Origin: Yersinia similis
Lineage (GTDB): Bacteria; Pseudomonadota; Gammaproteobacteria; Enterobacterales; Enterobacteriaceae
DNA: 55,897 nt
Reading direction: 5' to 3'
Assembly (NCBI RefSeq): GCF_001053095.1
Contig: NZ_CGBP01000031.1
Span: forward strand, 1-55,897
This document shows positions 27,059 to 35,885 of the stretch, one piece after another. The stretch's first letter is position 1. Each line of letters starts with the position of its first letter. The notes under the pieces were generated by a model. It ran no database searches, had not been told where the DNA came from, and saw nothing but the letters and a program-made list of their open reading frames with translations. The position numbers were made by a program, and so were the translations under genes.

Positions 27059-27090
27059 AAATAGCCGGTTTTTTATTCCCAGCTATTTTT
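27059..27090. terminator. Terminator between convergent operons
   Basis: AAATAGC (27059-27065) pairs with GCTATTT (27082-27088), followed by TTTATTTTA on the forward strand; on the reverse strand the stem is followed by TATG. It lies between the 87-aa gene and the end of the conjugation operon and best fits the forward transcript. Confidence 0.55.
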
Positions 27091-27093
27091 ATT

Positions 27094-28614
27094 TTACCCC
27101 TTACTCACTGTCGTTTTAGCTGCACTGGTTGCCATTTTCCCTCCCGACTCTCCCGCAGCCTGAGGCATTTTGCCTCCATCACTTATCGCCCTGGCCATGT
27201 CACCTATTCTCACACCAATCCAACTCAGCATTCCCAGCCAAAACATAGGAAAAACCACATACATCATCCCCAATACCAGGTTCATGATCCAACCATCCGC
27301 TGTCGAGCTGAAGAACCCGGCGAACGGCACGCTGCTGTTAATAATCCCTTGCTCCGCCATATTGTCATAAAGAATAGTGATCAACCTGTCATCAAGCCAG
27401 CCCGCCAGTTCCCACCAGAACGTAATGAACATCAGGGCAAATAATGCAAAGGAAATAGTCACCACCGTTTTCGGCTCGTAGGCACTGAACATCATTAATA
27501 TCGGGATGGCGATAATGATCATCATCTCAAGTAATGCCTGAATCATTGGCAGCGCCTGTTTCAGCGCATCAAATCCAGGCAAAGCCTCTGCTTGCTTCAA
27601 CCCTAACCCAACGGAAGAGACCAGGCGAGTGACGTTCCCCATCAGTCCAGATGTGGCATCATTACCGCTTATTGCATAAGTCTCACCACGACCAGATAGG
27701 TCAACGTTACGCGGGCTTACCAGCCAACGCAGGGCCATTTCTTCCCACTGATCTTTACTGTACCTGAGCTGTAGCGCTATTTTAGTGGCGGCGGTAAGGT
27801 TGGCCAGAACACGCGTTTTTAGGCCGTTAGTGCCATCAGACCACCACTGTTTACACGTCGGATAGCCGCCCCGGCCGACATCAGGATAGCCATTGTCTCT
27901 GTTGTTATTATAGGGCCACAGACTGCGCGGTTCAGTCGAAGTGTAATGGTCATAGTAGCCCCCAACCGTGAGAAAATATCGACTCCCCATCCAGCCCACA
28001 CTATTGATAGTGGCATCACTCAATTGGCTATTGCTGTTCTTCAACTTAAAGTAAGCGCGCGAGTAACACTGATCTGCAAAATCCTGTACTTCCTGTAGCA
28101 CGATGGGGTCACGGATCTTGGTGTTTTGCACGTCAAAACGCAGTTGCCGCAGTTGATTACCACAAGGGATAGAAGCTGTCATAGCCTGAGTGGTGCCTTT
28201 CGATACCATGTGTAGTAGATACCACCACACCGGTACTTCTGCTGTTTTGCCGTCAAAATCATTGACCAGTGCCTTATAACCAGAATTTTGTGGCGCAGGG
28301 ACGTTTACACCACATTGTTTGGTGCGGGAGCTGTCAAACTGGACGGTGCTGATATCCACCGGCAGCAAGGGGATGCAGCAAAACAACATGACACAAAATG
28401 ATACGTAGATGGCATGTTCCACGCGCGGCAGCGCCAGCACCCCTTTATTGCCTTCATCCGCGCCCTCTTCACGCACTTTTAGCCAAATACCGAGCACTTT
28501 AAACACCAGTGGCAAGGCGAACAGTCCTGTGCCCAGCAAAATATTCCACAGCGCGTTGTTTAGCATCCACCCGAACAGCACCAGGAAATATTCAAGGAAA
28601 CTGTTTGCCGTCAT
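27094..28614 (-). CDS. traG: Conjugal transfer TraG-like membrane protein (ICE mating-pair formation)
   Basis: 506-aa inner-membrane protein matching the TraG N-terminal family of ICEclc/PFGI-1 elements. It has hydrophobic segments at about 12-40, 70-90 and 340-470 and a large periplasmic loop between. In relatives it helps mating-pair stabilisation or assembly. It is the last gene of the main transfer operon; its start overlaps the previous stop by one base (TAATG). The C-terminus carries a low-complexity SGGKMATSAAKTTVSKG tail. Confidence 0.82.
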   Translation of the reverse strand: MTANSFLEYFLVLFGWMLNNALWNILLGTGLFALPLVFKVLGIWLKVREEGADEGNKGVLALPRVEHAIYVSFCVMLFCCIPLLPVDISTVQFDSSRTKQCGVNVPAPQNSGYKALVNDFDGKTAEVPVWWYLLHMVSKGTTQAMTASIPCGNQLRQLRFDVQNTKIRDPIVLQEVQDFADQCYSRAYFKLKNSNSQLSDATINSVGWMGSRYFLTVGGYYDHYTSTEPRSLWPYNNNRDNGYPDVGRGGYPTCKQWWSDGTNGLKTRVLANLTAATKIALQLRYSKDQWEEMALRWLVSPRNVDLSGRGETYAISGNDATSGLMGNVTRLVSSVGLGLKQAEALPGFDALKQALPMIQALLEMMIIIAIPILMMFSAYEPKTVVTISFALFALMFITFWWELAGWLDDRLITILYDNMAEQGIINSSVPFAGFFSSTADGWIMNLVLGMMYVVFPMFWLGMLSWIGVRIGDMARAISDGGKMPQAAGESGGKMATSAAKTTVSKG

Positions 28615-30020
28615 TAGGGTTCTCTCGTTTTCTGGCTCATCTGGCTAAAGCCCTGATCTTGATCCCCGCTCTGCTGCTGTAGACGGTTGTCCTGATTACG
28701 TCGCCCCTGACGCTCAAGCGTGGTAAGCAGGCTGTTATTACTGATGGCCTTACGCAGTTCCATTTCATTACGCAGTGCGGCAAGCTCGCGATCCAGTGCC
28801 TCAATACGCCGGTCTCCTTCGGCCAGGGCTTCAGGCTGATCGGCGGCATTAGGCTCCGCCTGGCCGGTAGTGAGCATCCGTCGCATGGTCAGCGCATTTT
28901 CCACGGTGTCAGCCATGGCCAACTCACCCGCCAGCCGCTGTATCAACGCCGAATTGTCTGGATCATCTTTCAGCGATTGGATCACTCCTCGGGTAACAAC
29001 AAGGCCTCCCGTTTTTAGCTTCGCCAGACTTTCTGTTGTGGGTTTCTCCCGCCCGCCAACCAACTTGATCAATTGCTCCAGATTCTCTTTGGTAGTTTCT
29101 TCAATCATGGGAGAAAATCCGCTGCCCGCAACGGTACTGCCAGACCTGTTCTCGCCACCACCGCTGCTGCACGCACTGGCTTCGCGGCAGGTGCGTATAG
29201 AACGATCACCGAGCACTTTTACCACTGCGGTCGCGGCTTCTTCTGAGTTTTTATAGCGCAGACAAACTGCCCCATTGCAGTTTACGGCGACTATCGAGTG
29301 GTTACTGGTAACCGGCAAATTATTCATCATGTTGTAACCCGCTTTAGCGAGATCATACGTGGGCTTAATGGCTGGCTGGCCTTTGCCACCGCGCTTCCGC
29401 CCGCCAATCCAGGTGGTGCCCTCTTCGCCGGTAGCCTTGTGTAATTGATGGTCGCTGCTAACCGCATCACCGTCACTTGAGGCAACAATGCTCTTGTATT
29501 CTTCAGCCACCGCAGCCTGCGTCCACTTGTTCCCCAGGGTGTAATCGGCCATTTTTTTCGCCAAATTCTGACAGTTGAGTTTTGATTTATCGAAGCTCAG
29601 ACCAGCTTGTAGCATCCCATTGGTCAGCATTTCATACAGGCCCGGATTAGCGCGTTGGATAACCATCGCTGGCATGCTGGCCACCGCTCCAGTCGCCCCT
29701 TGAATCACATCACTCATCAAATCCTTAAAACCGCTGGTTACCCCATTGAGCTGATTACCTACCGTGGTTTTCAGGTCAAAATTGCCGCACATCAGGTCAC
29801 TATTCCAGCTTCCAGTCATGCCCAAGCGGGTCATGTTGTTTCGTGAAGAAGATGGCGAAATGACGGTGCCGCCCCCGATGGAGTAGAACAAGCCATCGCT
29901 GATGGCACCACTTGCTGACAAGCCATTATTGGATACAGAAGCCGCACCAGCAGCAACGCTGCCAATTAACACGAAAGCCGTAGCCATCAGCTGCAGGAAG
30001 AAATAATTATGCTGTGTCAT
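28614..30020 (-). CDS. ICE conjugation protein, PFL_4711/TIGR03755 type (TraH-like)
   Basis: 468-aa exported protein with a signal peptide (N-terminal LMATAFVLIGSVAAGAA) and the family core: SIGGGTVISPSSSRNNMTRLG, CGNFDLKTTVGNQLNG and several cysteines. The C-terminal third is a charged coiled-coil (EALDRELAALRNEMELRKAI). It probably acts in the outer part of the mating channel with its TraU-like neighbour. Confidence 0.82.
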   Translation of the reverse strand: MTQHNYFFLQLMATAFVLIGSVAAGAASVSNNGLSASGAISDGLFYSIGGGTVISPSSSRNNMTRLGMTGSWNSDLMCGNFDLKTTVGNQLNGVTSGFKDLMSDVIQGATGAVASMPAMVIQRANPGLYEMLTNGMLQAGLSFDKSKLNCQNLAKKMADYTLGNKWTQAAVAEEYKSIVASSDGDAVSSDHQLHKATGEEGTTWIGGRKRGGKGQPAIKPTYDLAKAGYNMMNNLPVTSNHSIVAVNCNGAVCLRYKNSEEAATAVVKVLGDRSIRTCREASACSSGGGENRSGSTVAGSGFSPMIEETTKENLEQLIKLVGGREKPTTESLAKLKTGGLVVTRGVIQSLKDDPDNSALIQRLAGELAMADTVENALTMRRMLTTGQAEPNAADQPEALAEGDRRIEALDRELAALRNEMELRKAISNNSLLTTLERQGRRNQDNRLQQQSGDQDQGFSQMSQKTREP

Positions 30021-30040
30021 GGGGAGTTATCTCATCAAAA

Positions 30041-30994
30041 TCAGTGATGTAAGAGGAAGGTTTGCCCACGCCGCTTACAGCAACTGTAAGGTTGCCAGAG
30101 TGCCCAGGCATAGTTACCGCTCTGAGCAATGGGGCCGTTAGCCTCTGGAAAAATAGCGCAGGCCGTTGAGAGCTGTGGCTCCAGACGCTGCCATTTATGA
30201 TTCTGGCTACCGGTATTCTCACGAACCGGGTCAGGCGGCCAATAGCCCGGCGAAGGTTGACCAACCAGGGGGTGATAAACATGCAGTTGACCATGACGAG
30301 TAATAATATCGGCAACCCGTTGGGCGACTACCGCAGCGGATTTATAGCTATCCTGCTGAATAACAAAACCGCTACGAGGGTAAATATTCCCCCACATATT
30401 GGCGTTTGACTGGCGACCCAGTTCACGTTGCCCGGGGATGAGTGCTTCTGGATAGAGAGATTCAGGCAAACCACTGCGCCATACCAAAGCATCGAGGGCA
30501 CTGACAAAATAAGGGGCAAAAGGAGTGGCGGCTGAACGGCAGGAATAGCCTGCAATATGACCCCCCATCAGCGAGGTCGCCGGATGTCCATAGGCATCTG
30601 CATAATGGTAGCGCAGGTTCTGTTGACGTAAGCCAGGTGCCTTCATTTGCTGTTGACCACCGCCAGTCAGCATACCCGTAATACCGCTTTCAGCCCCACT
30701 AGCGGCTCTGCTGACAGCAGCCATCTCCACCCAGGGATTATCGCCGGGGCCGCTGTAGGCAGAGACAACGGCTTCGGGAATAAAATGCTCAACTTTGACG
30801 GAGGTTTTCACTGAACAACCCAAAGGCGTACACAGCAACCAGTAGCAGATTCCTTTCACTTTCCAACTGACGCACGAAGCGCTGGCCGCACTGATAATCA
30901 AGCTTGCGGTGTTGACGTTCGCCATACACTGGCTGCTACCGATAAGGAGAATAAGCGATAATAATCGCCGATGGCGCAGAGACGTGAGAGTCAT
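30041..30994 (-). CDS. ICE conjugation protein, PFL_4710/TIGR03756 type (TraU-like)
   Basis: 317-aa exported, cysteine-rich protein (SASCVSWKVKGICYWLLCTPLGC) of the TraU-related group used in mating-pair formation. The family signature VKVEHFIPEAVVSAYSGPGDNPWVEM is present. Its start overlaps the preceding gene by four bases. Several cysteines imply disulfide formation in the periplasm, although no Dsb-like gene is found in this transfer operon. Confidence 0.84.
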   Translation of the reverse strand: MTLTSLRHRRLLSLILLIGSSQCMANVNTASLIISAASASCVSWKVKGICYWLLCTPLGCSVKTSVKVEHFIPEAVVSAYSGPGDNPWVEMAAVSRAASGAESGITGMLTGGGQQQMKAPGLRQQNLRYHYADAYGHPATSLMGGHIAGYSCRSAATPFAPYFVSALDALVWRSGLPESLYPEALIPGQRELGRQSNANMWGNIYPRSGFVIQQDSYKSAAVVAQRVADIITRHGQLHVYHPLVGQPSPGYWPPDPVRENTGSQNHKWQRLEPQLSTACAIFPEANGPIAQSGNYAWALWQPYSCCKRRGQTFLLHH

Positions 30995-31395
30995 TGATTA
31001 GTCTCCCGCCAGAGGGTGAACTGCTGCGTAGCCACGTCGATATCGGTGGTTCCGTACACCACCCACTGGTCATCGAATACCACTGCCGGATATTTCTCCA
31101 GGCCCAAAGACCAGGCTTTCATTACCCCCTGCCAGGCCGCAGTTAACTGTTGTTGCCGTAATTTAAATGTAGGTGACGCCAGAAGCTTACGAACCTGCTT
31201 TTCTGCCTGAACGGGGTCAGTGGGCAAAGAACCAAAGATTCCCCTTTGCACACGGTCTGGAGCATCAAGATAAACAATCGGGATATCGGGAGAGATAGCA
31301 GATACGGGATAAGAGCCGTCGGTATAGATAACCCTATTGGCAAAAGCGCCACTAGACAGGCATAGCGCAGCCAAGTAGCTGATAGGTTTGATCAT
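30991..31395 (-). CDS. ICE conjugation protein, PFL_4709/TIGR03757 type (DUF1525)
   Basis: 134-aa exported protein with a signal peptide (SYLAALCLSSGAFA) and the DUF1525 pattern VIYTDGSYPV, YLDAPDRVQ and C-terminal KYPAVVFDDQWVVYGTTDIDVA, reminiscent of TrbC-like thioredoxin-fold proteins. AAGGAG lies upstream of the ATG. It heads the 3' segment of the transfer operon and is separated from the ATPase gene by 6.6 kb of inserted cargo. Confidence 0.82.
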   Translation of the reverse strand: MIKPISYLAALCLSSGAFANRVIYTDGSYPVSAISPDIPIVYLDAPDRVQRGIFGSLPTDPVQAEKQVRKLLASPTFKLRQQQLTAAWQGVMKAWSLGLEKYPAVVFDDQWVVYGTTDIDVATQQFTLWRETNQ

Positions 31396-31500
31396 TGTCA
31401 ATACTCCTTAAGCAGATTATCGGCTTAAGGTGCAGTTAGAGGATTTTTATGTCAGTGAAAAACTCTTTTTTGGAACCTGAAAATTAAGATATCTGAATGG

Positions 31501-31537
31501 TAAGCGCCAATAAATCCACGTCTATCCATCCGATTTT
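31501..31537 (+). repeat. 37-bp inverted repeat, left copy
   Basis: Identical, as reverse complement, to 35437-35473. It starts TAAGCGCCAATAAATCC and ends CATCCGATTTT. It is the IS66 left terminus plus flanking internal sequence. With its partner it brackets the IS66 ruin, the ATPase gene and the intron tail. Confidence 0.9.
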
Positions 31538-31587
31538 TACTTCACCATACTAACGGCATATTCGCTAAACGGAGAAATCACATAAAT

Positions 31588-31760
31588 ATGCAACAGCGGG
31601 CTGACTATTGGCGTGAGCGCATCACCACCTAGCTCGATTCAGGTTTATCTGCATCGGAATTTTGTCAGCAGCACGAACTTATTTATCACTAATTTATCTA
31701 TTGGCGACAAAAATATCGCACTGAGCAGACGTCAGAGTCGGTAGGGTTTGCCGCCGTAGC
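31588..31760 (+). pseudogene. IS66 TnpA remnant
   Basis: The reading frame MQQRADYWRERITT is followed by an in-frame TAG, then continues LDSGLSASEFCQQHELIYH with another stop. This is the start of the helix-turn-helix IS66 accessory protein TnpA, inactivated by point stops. Confidence 0.75.
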
Positions 31761-31778
31761 CCCGAGTTAAGCAACTCA

Positions 31779-32110
31779 GCACCAGCGCCGATTTACCTCT
31801 ACCGCGCACCTGTCGATTTTCGTAAACAGGTTAATGGGGTGGCGGCACTGGTTGAGCAAGAACTTGGGCACAATCCGTTTACCGGCGCACTTTATGCTTT
31901 CAACAACCGTCAACACACCAAAATCAAGTGTCTGGTGTAGGAAGATAATGGTTTTGTGCTCTATTATAAATCGCTGGCAGAAGAGCGTTTTTGCAGGTCC
32001 TCCCTTGATTATGACCTGCTCTCACTGACCGGTGAGCAGATAAACTGGCTGCTTGATGGTTATGATATCAGCCTGTTTAAAGGCCATAAAAAACTGCGCA
32101 ATCTGATAAA
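31779..32110 (+). pseudogene. IS66 TnpB remnant
   Basis: Encodes IYLYRAPVDFRKQVNGVAAL, HNPFTGALYAF and IKCLV, then an in-frame TAG before EDNGFVLYYK. These are the conserved IS66 Orf2 (TnpB) motifs. No complete frame remains. Confidence 0.8.
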
Positions 32111-32169
32111 TGGATGTGGGTAACGCGCGGCGGCCCACCGGATAAACTCTCGGTACCCCAGTCGCGCAG

Positions 32170-32840
32170 GCACCGTTCCGCTACGCCTGTTGGAAGGCTT
32201 CAGCGGAATATTACAAACCGATGGCTATGCGGAGTATGACTACGTGTGTCGCGAAAATAACCTTACGCACATTGGCTGCTGGGATCATGCATGCCGCAAA
32301 TTTGTTGAGGCCAGCAATGCAGCGCCAGCAAATAAATCAGGCAGTAGTAAAGTGAGCAAAGCTGATATCTCCCTGGGAAAAATTAACAAACTCTACGCCA
32401 TCGAGCGCAGTCTGGCGTAAGAAAATGAGGCTGAAAAATACCGTGTTCGCCAAATAAAAAACCTGCCTTTGCTGAATAAACTGAAAGCCTGGCTTGAGCA
32501 GCATTAACAAGGTACTCAAAGGTTCACTGATGCGCAAAGCGATGGCGTACTCGCTAAATCAGTGGTTACATCTGGTCGGTTATTGTGAAGATGGTCGTCT
32601 GAACATCAGCAATGTGCTGGATGAAAATGCCATCCGTCCCTTTGCCATCGGGCGAAAAGCATGGTTATTTGCCGACAGCTCACAAGGTGCAAACGCAAGC
32701 GCCACCTGCTATTCGCTAATTGTGACCGCAAAGGCCAACAATCTCGAACCTTACGCTTAAATTCATCACCTGCTAAACCATATTGCTGACGCAGATACGC
32801 AAGAGAAACAGATGGCGCTATTGCCTTGGCAATATAGGTT
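32170..32840 (+). pseudogene. IS66 TnpC transposase remnant
   Basis: Fragments in shifted frames: GILQTDGYAEYD and HIGCWDHACRKFVEA from the catalytic region, then MAYSLNQWLHLVGYCEDGR, ENAIRPFAIGRKAWLFADS and SLIVTAKANNLEPYA from the C-terminal part of the DDE transposase. The N-terminal two-fifths is missing. Confidence 0.85.
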
Positions 32841-33066
32841 TACCGACTTTTTTTGAAAAAAATACCACGGTCTTAATTGGGGTAGTACGTTGATTTAAGG
32901 GCGCTCACGAAAATGGTGTCTAGGGAAAAAAACAATAAACATTAACTAATTCATTAAAATTTTTAATCAATATCATGTTTTTTAATATTTGTTCTTTCTT
33001 TGTAATAGTTCTTGTCCTAGCTTGTTTTGGATGACTATCCCATCCATCCTCAAACTAGGATTTCAC

Positions 33067-35349
33067 ATGTTAGAGAGAATTAGTTACATAAGGGCTGTTG
33101 GATTGCTTCATGACGTTAATGCTGCAAAATTTAAGTTGAAGAAAGCAAATTTTATATATGCAGATAACGGTCGAGGAAAATCTACATTAGCATCAATATT
33201 TAGATCTTATTCGCAAAGTAACCCCGCACTAATCGTCAACAGAAAAACGCTCGGTAGTACTGATGAACAAAAAGTAGAGTTACATTTCTCTAATGGTAAT
33301 AAAACCGTATTTGATAAAACAGCATGGGATAGTAAGCATACTGAAATGCTTGTTTTTGATTTGGATTTTGTAGAGCAAAATGTATATTCTGGCGGGCAAG
33401 TAACCCCAGGGCAACGTCAGAATCTACTAAATTTCGCGATTGGTAACTCTGCAGTAACAGCACAGAGTGAGCTTGATACAGCAATTAATTATCTATCTAT
33501 ATCTTCAAAAAAAATAAAAGCACTGACAGATAAGTTAAGTGGTATTCATAGTGGTCAAACTTTAACTAGTTTTATAAAATTAAAGAAAATTGGCAATATT
33601 GATGAGGTGATAAAATTAACCAATATTCGCATAACTGCAGCAGAAAAAAACTTGGTTATTCAAAATAAATTATTGCCTCAACACATAGAGTTACCATCTT
33701 TAAACATAGATAATCTTTTCCTAATATTAAATACTTCATTGGAAGGGATTGATCTTAAGGCAGAAGAAAGGGTAAAGCAGCATATAGCAGAACATGGTGG
33801 TGGAAGCATCGAGAACTGGTTAAGCCAAGGTGCTGCTTTTATAAAGAATGACAATTGTCCTTATTGTGAACAATCATTAGATGGGTTAACCCTCGTAACT
33901 GCTTATCGTACTTATTTTAATAAAGGGTATAAAGACCTAGTTAAAAGTGTTTCACTTTTAACTACAGGTATAGAAACAAGGCTTGGAGAACACATAATTG
34001 AAAAGATAAAGGCTGCGCACCAAGTAGCTCAATCAGTATATCAATCATGGTTAGAATATATAGCAATTCAAGAAACTTCATTAGATTTAACAAAAATAAC
34101 CATTTCACTAAATCAGTTAAAACTTCTACTTTTATCTTTGGCAAGTAATAAAATAAACAATCCATTAGATAAAGTTGGTTCTGATAAGGAACTATTACAA
34201 TGCAGAGCATTGTGGACTGATGTTATTGATGCAATAATAGATTGTAATAGCGTTATTTCAGAAAAAAATGCAGCGATAAATCTATATAAACGAAACTTAG
34301 CATCTGAAAACTTACAACTGTTGAAAGGGGATTTATTAACTCAGCAAATGGTTAAGAAGAGGTATGAACAGCCTGCTTTAGATTTAATTACCGAATATTC
34401 TGCCGAGAAAGTGATCGAGAAAGCTGCAACTGGTGTAAAGGATGTAAAGAAAGCAGCGCTGAATGTAATAATGATAGTAACATTAAATAAATATGAAAGT
34501 GCCATTAACAATCTATTGGTAAAATTCGGAGCTAATTTTACCATAAAAGAAGTGAAGTTTAATTATTTGGGGGGAGGGGCACCACGAAGTGAGTATGCAA
34601 TAGAAATGAGAGGTCAGAATATCTCTTTGTCAGGAGGTAATCCCGATTTCCGTTCTTCATTAAGTGAAGGGGATAAACGTACGTTAGCATTTGCATTCTT
34701 TATTGCTGTCCTTCAAAATGATGACCAGCTTTCCAAAAAAATAGTAGTCGTTGATGATCCAATGTGTAGTTTAGATTTGAATAGAAAGTCAAATACTGTA
34801 ACTATCTTGAAAGAAATTTGCGTATCATGTAAGCAGCTTATTATTCTGGCTCATGATGTGTATTTTATTAAAAAACTACGTGATGAGTTTTCAGGAAAAA
34901 ACCCCATAGATACATTGTTGTTAAAACTTCAACATGCTAACGGTAGTTTTAGTGAAATTGATAACATTGATATTGATGTCGCATGTGAATCAAAATATTT
35001 TAAACACCATAGAATAGTAAATGAGTTCATTATTGGTAATGCTCACAACTCTGCCGAAGTAGCCAAAGCGATACGTCCAATGTTAGAGGGGTATTTACAT
35101 AGCAGATTCCCTAATCATATAGCGAAGGATTTAATGTTTGGTAAAATAATAGGGGCAATACAAAGTGCACATGCAGGTAGTCCGTTAAATTATGCAATCT
35201 CACTAATTCCTGAGTTAAATGGTATTAATACTTATGTTGGTAAATTCCATCATGACACAAACCCTGGTGCCGATGCAGAGACTATCGTTGATACTGAATT
35301 ACGTAGTTTCGCAAACAGAGCTATGACTTTGATGTACAAAGGGGGCTAA
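33067..35349 (+). CDS. SMC-like ATPase with zinc-hook motif (AAA_13; RloC/PrrC-like)
   Basis: 760-aa ABC/SMC-type ATPase. Walker A is ADNGRGKST (residues 32-40). Coiled-coil stretches flank a CPYC zinc-hook motif (C264, C267). The signature-like SLSEGDKRTLAF, Walker B KIVVVDDPMCSLD and H-loop LAHDVYF follow. The C-terminal domain has R670-x3-E674 and downstream histidines (H702, H728, H729), loosely recalling the Arg-Glu-His pattern of PrrC/RloC anticodon nucleases. AGGAT precedes the ATG. It is AT-rich, alone on its strand, and next to a retron, so an anti-phage role is likely; tRNA cleavage is only a hypothesis. Confidence 0.8.
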   Translation: MLERISYIRAVGLLHDVNAAKFKLKKANFIYADNGRGKSTLASIFRSYSQSNPALIVNRKTLGSTDEQKVELHFSNGNKTVFDKTAWDSKHTEMLVFDLDFVEQNVYSGGQVTPGQRQNLLNFAIGNSAVTAQSELDTAINYLSISSKKIKALTDKLSGIHSGQTLTSFIKLKKIGNIDEVIKLTNIRITAAEKNLVIQNKLLPQHIELPSLNIDNLFLILNTSLEGIDLKAEERVKQHIAEHGGGSIENWLSQGAAFIKNDNCPYCEQSLDGLTLVTAYRTYFNKGYKDLVKSVSLLTTGIETRLGEHIIEKIKAAHQVAQSVYQSWLEYIAIQETSLDLTKITISLNQLKLLLLSLASNKINNPLDKVGSDKELLQCRALWTDVIDAIIDCNSVISEKNAAINLYKRNLASENLQLLKGDLLTQQMVKKRYEQPALDLITEYSAEKVIEKAATGVKDVKKAALNVIMIVTLNKYESAINNLLVKFGANFTIKEVKFNYLGGGAPRSEYAIEMRGQNISLSGGNPDFRSSLSEGDKRTLAFAFFIAVLQNDDQLSKKIVVVDDPMCSLDLNRKSNTVTILKEICVSCKQLIILAHDVYFIKKLRDEFSGKNPIDTLLLKLQHANGSFSEIDNIDIDVACESKYFKHHRIVNEFIIGNAHNSAEVAKAIRPMLEGYLHSRFPNHIAKDLMFGKIIGAIQSAHAGSPLNYAISLIPELNGINTYVGKFHHDTNPGADAETIVDTELRSFANRAMTLMYKGG

Positions 35350-35376
35350 GTTATTTTTTTGTGTTGGCTGACAATA

Positions 35377-35436
35377 ATCGAATAGGAGGCGAGATCACTC
35401 CCGTCGTCCTCTCACACCACTGTACGTGCGGTTCCC
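35377..35436 (-). mobile_element. 3' tail of a group II intron (fragment)
   Basis: On the reverse strand the segment reads CGCACGTACAGTGGTGTGAG, then AGGACG and an end CCTCCTATTCGATT. This is the pattern of the domain V 3' half and domain VI at the end of bacterial group II introns. The 5' half of domain V, the reverse transcriptase gene and all upstream domains are absent. It abuts the 37-bp repeat directly. Confidence 0.55.
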
Positions 35437-35473
35437 AAAATCGGATGGATAGACGTGGATTTATTGGCGCTTA
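35437..35473 (-). repeat. 37-bp inverted repeat, right copy
   Basis: Perfect reverse complement of 31501-31537. Similarity stops abruptly at the intron fragment on one side, and after the terminal CTTA on the other. No matching 8-bp target duplication flanks the pair. Confidence 0.9.
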
Positions 35474-35500
35474 TACTTTTCGCTCTTGAGGGACAACCAT

Positions 35501-35533
35501 AATCAAATCTCCCACACATCAGGAGATTTGATT
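35501..35533. repeat. Perfect 12-bp hairpin before the retron
   Basis: AATCAAATCTCC (35501-35512), a 9-base loop, then GGAGATTTGATT (35522-35533), immediately followed by an ATG opening a 32-codon frame (MSISEADVVKVKNTLPLYKQ...). The hairpin would bury the GGAG ribosome site. Its origin (IS end, terminator or regulatory RNA) is not clear. Confidence 0.55.
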
Positions 35534-35732
35534 ATGAGTATATCTGAGGCAGACGTTGTCAAGGTCAAAAACACCCTACCTCTGTATAAGCAATTCAACG
35601 CCTTCAGGATTTACTCAAGGTTTGAGATCTAAAGGTTCACAGCTAAGCGTGATATTAATCACACTAGTAAAGACCATACACATTAAGGTGAATTTGTTAA
35701 TTGTATATTCTTTAAGTTTTGCTATGGTAATG

Positions 35733-35869
35733 ATGGTTTATGGGCAGATTTTGGATCGCGTTTCGCGATCAGTGAAAAAAATGTCCTATAGGATTGCCTT
35801 TCAGGGTCTCACGTTCTCCGCGCTACTCGAGGTTCTTGTCAAGTTTGCGTAAGAGTGCCCATAAACCAT
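35733..35869 (+). ncRNA. Retron msr-msd RNA (Ec67/Eco2-like)
   Basis: Template and primer RNA for msDNA synthesis. Long-range repeats a1 (ATGGTTTATGGGCA, 35733-35746) and a2 (TGCCCATAAACCAT, 35856-35869) are perfectly complementary over 14 bp. As in Ec67, a1 is followed directly by GATTTT, with G35747 as the likely branching guanosine. An msr hairpin GATCGCG-ttt-CGCGATC (35754-35770), then CAGTG, and an AGAGTGCC end resembling the Ec67 RNA follow. It ends 16 bases before the RT start. Confidence 0.9.
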
Positions 35870-35885
35870 TTTTCAAGGTGATATA

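Larger units (their letters stand above)
31500..32912 (+). mobile_element. Degenerate IS66-family insertion sequence
   Basis: The left end is GTAAGCGCC (31500 on), typical of IS66. Inside are the three IS66 genes in order, all broken. The probable right end (GATTTAAGGGCGCTCAC near 32893-32910) resembles the reverse complement of the left end with several mismatches. No target duplication was found. A perfect inverted copy of the first 37 bases of the left end occurs at 35437-35473. Confidence 0.8.

Noticed and set aside
31500..32912. Functional IS66 transposon
   Set aside because: All three genes carry stops, frameshifts or deletions.
35733..35869. Terminator interpretation of the a1/a2 inverted repeat
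   Set aside because: The arms are 109 bases apart and abut the RT gene; the order and motifs match a retron RNA, not a terminator.
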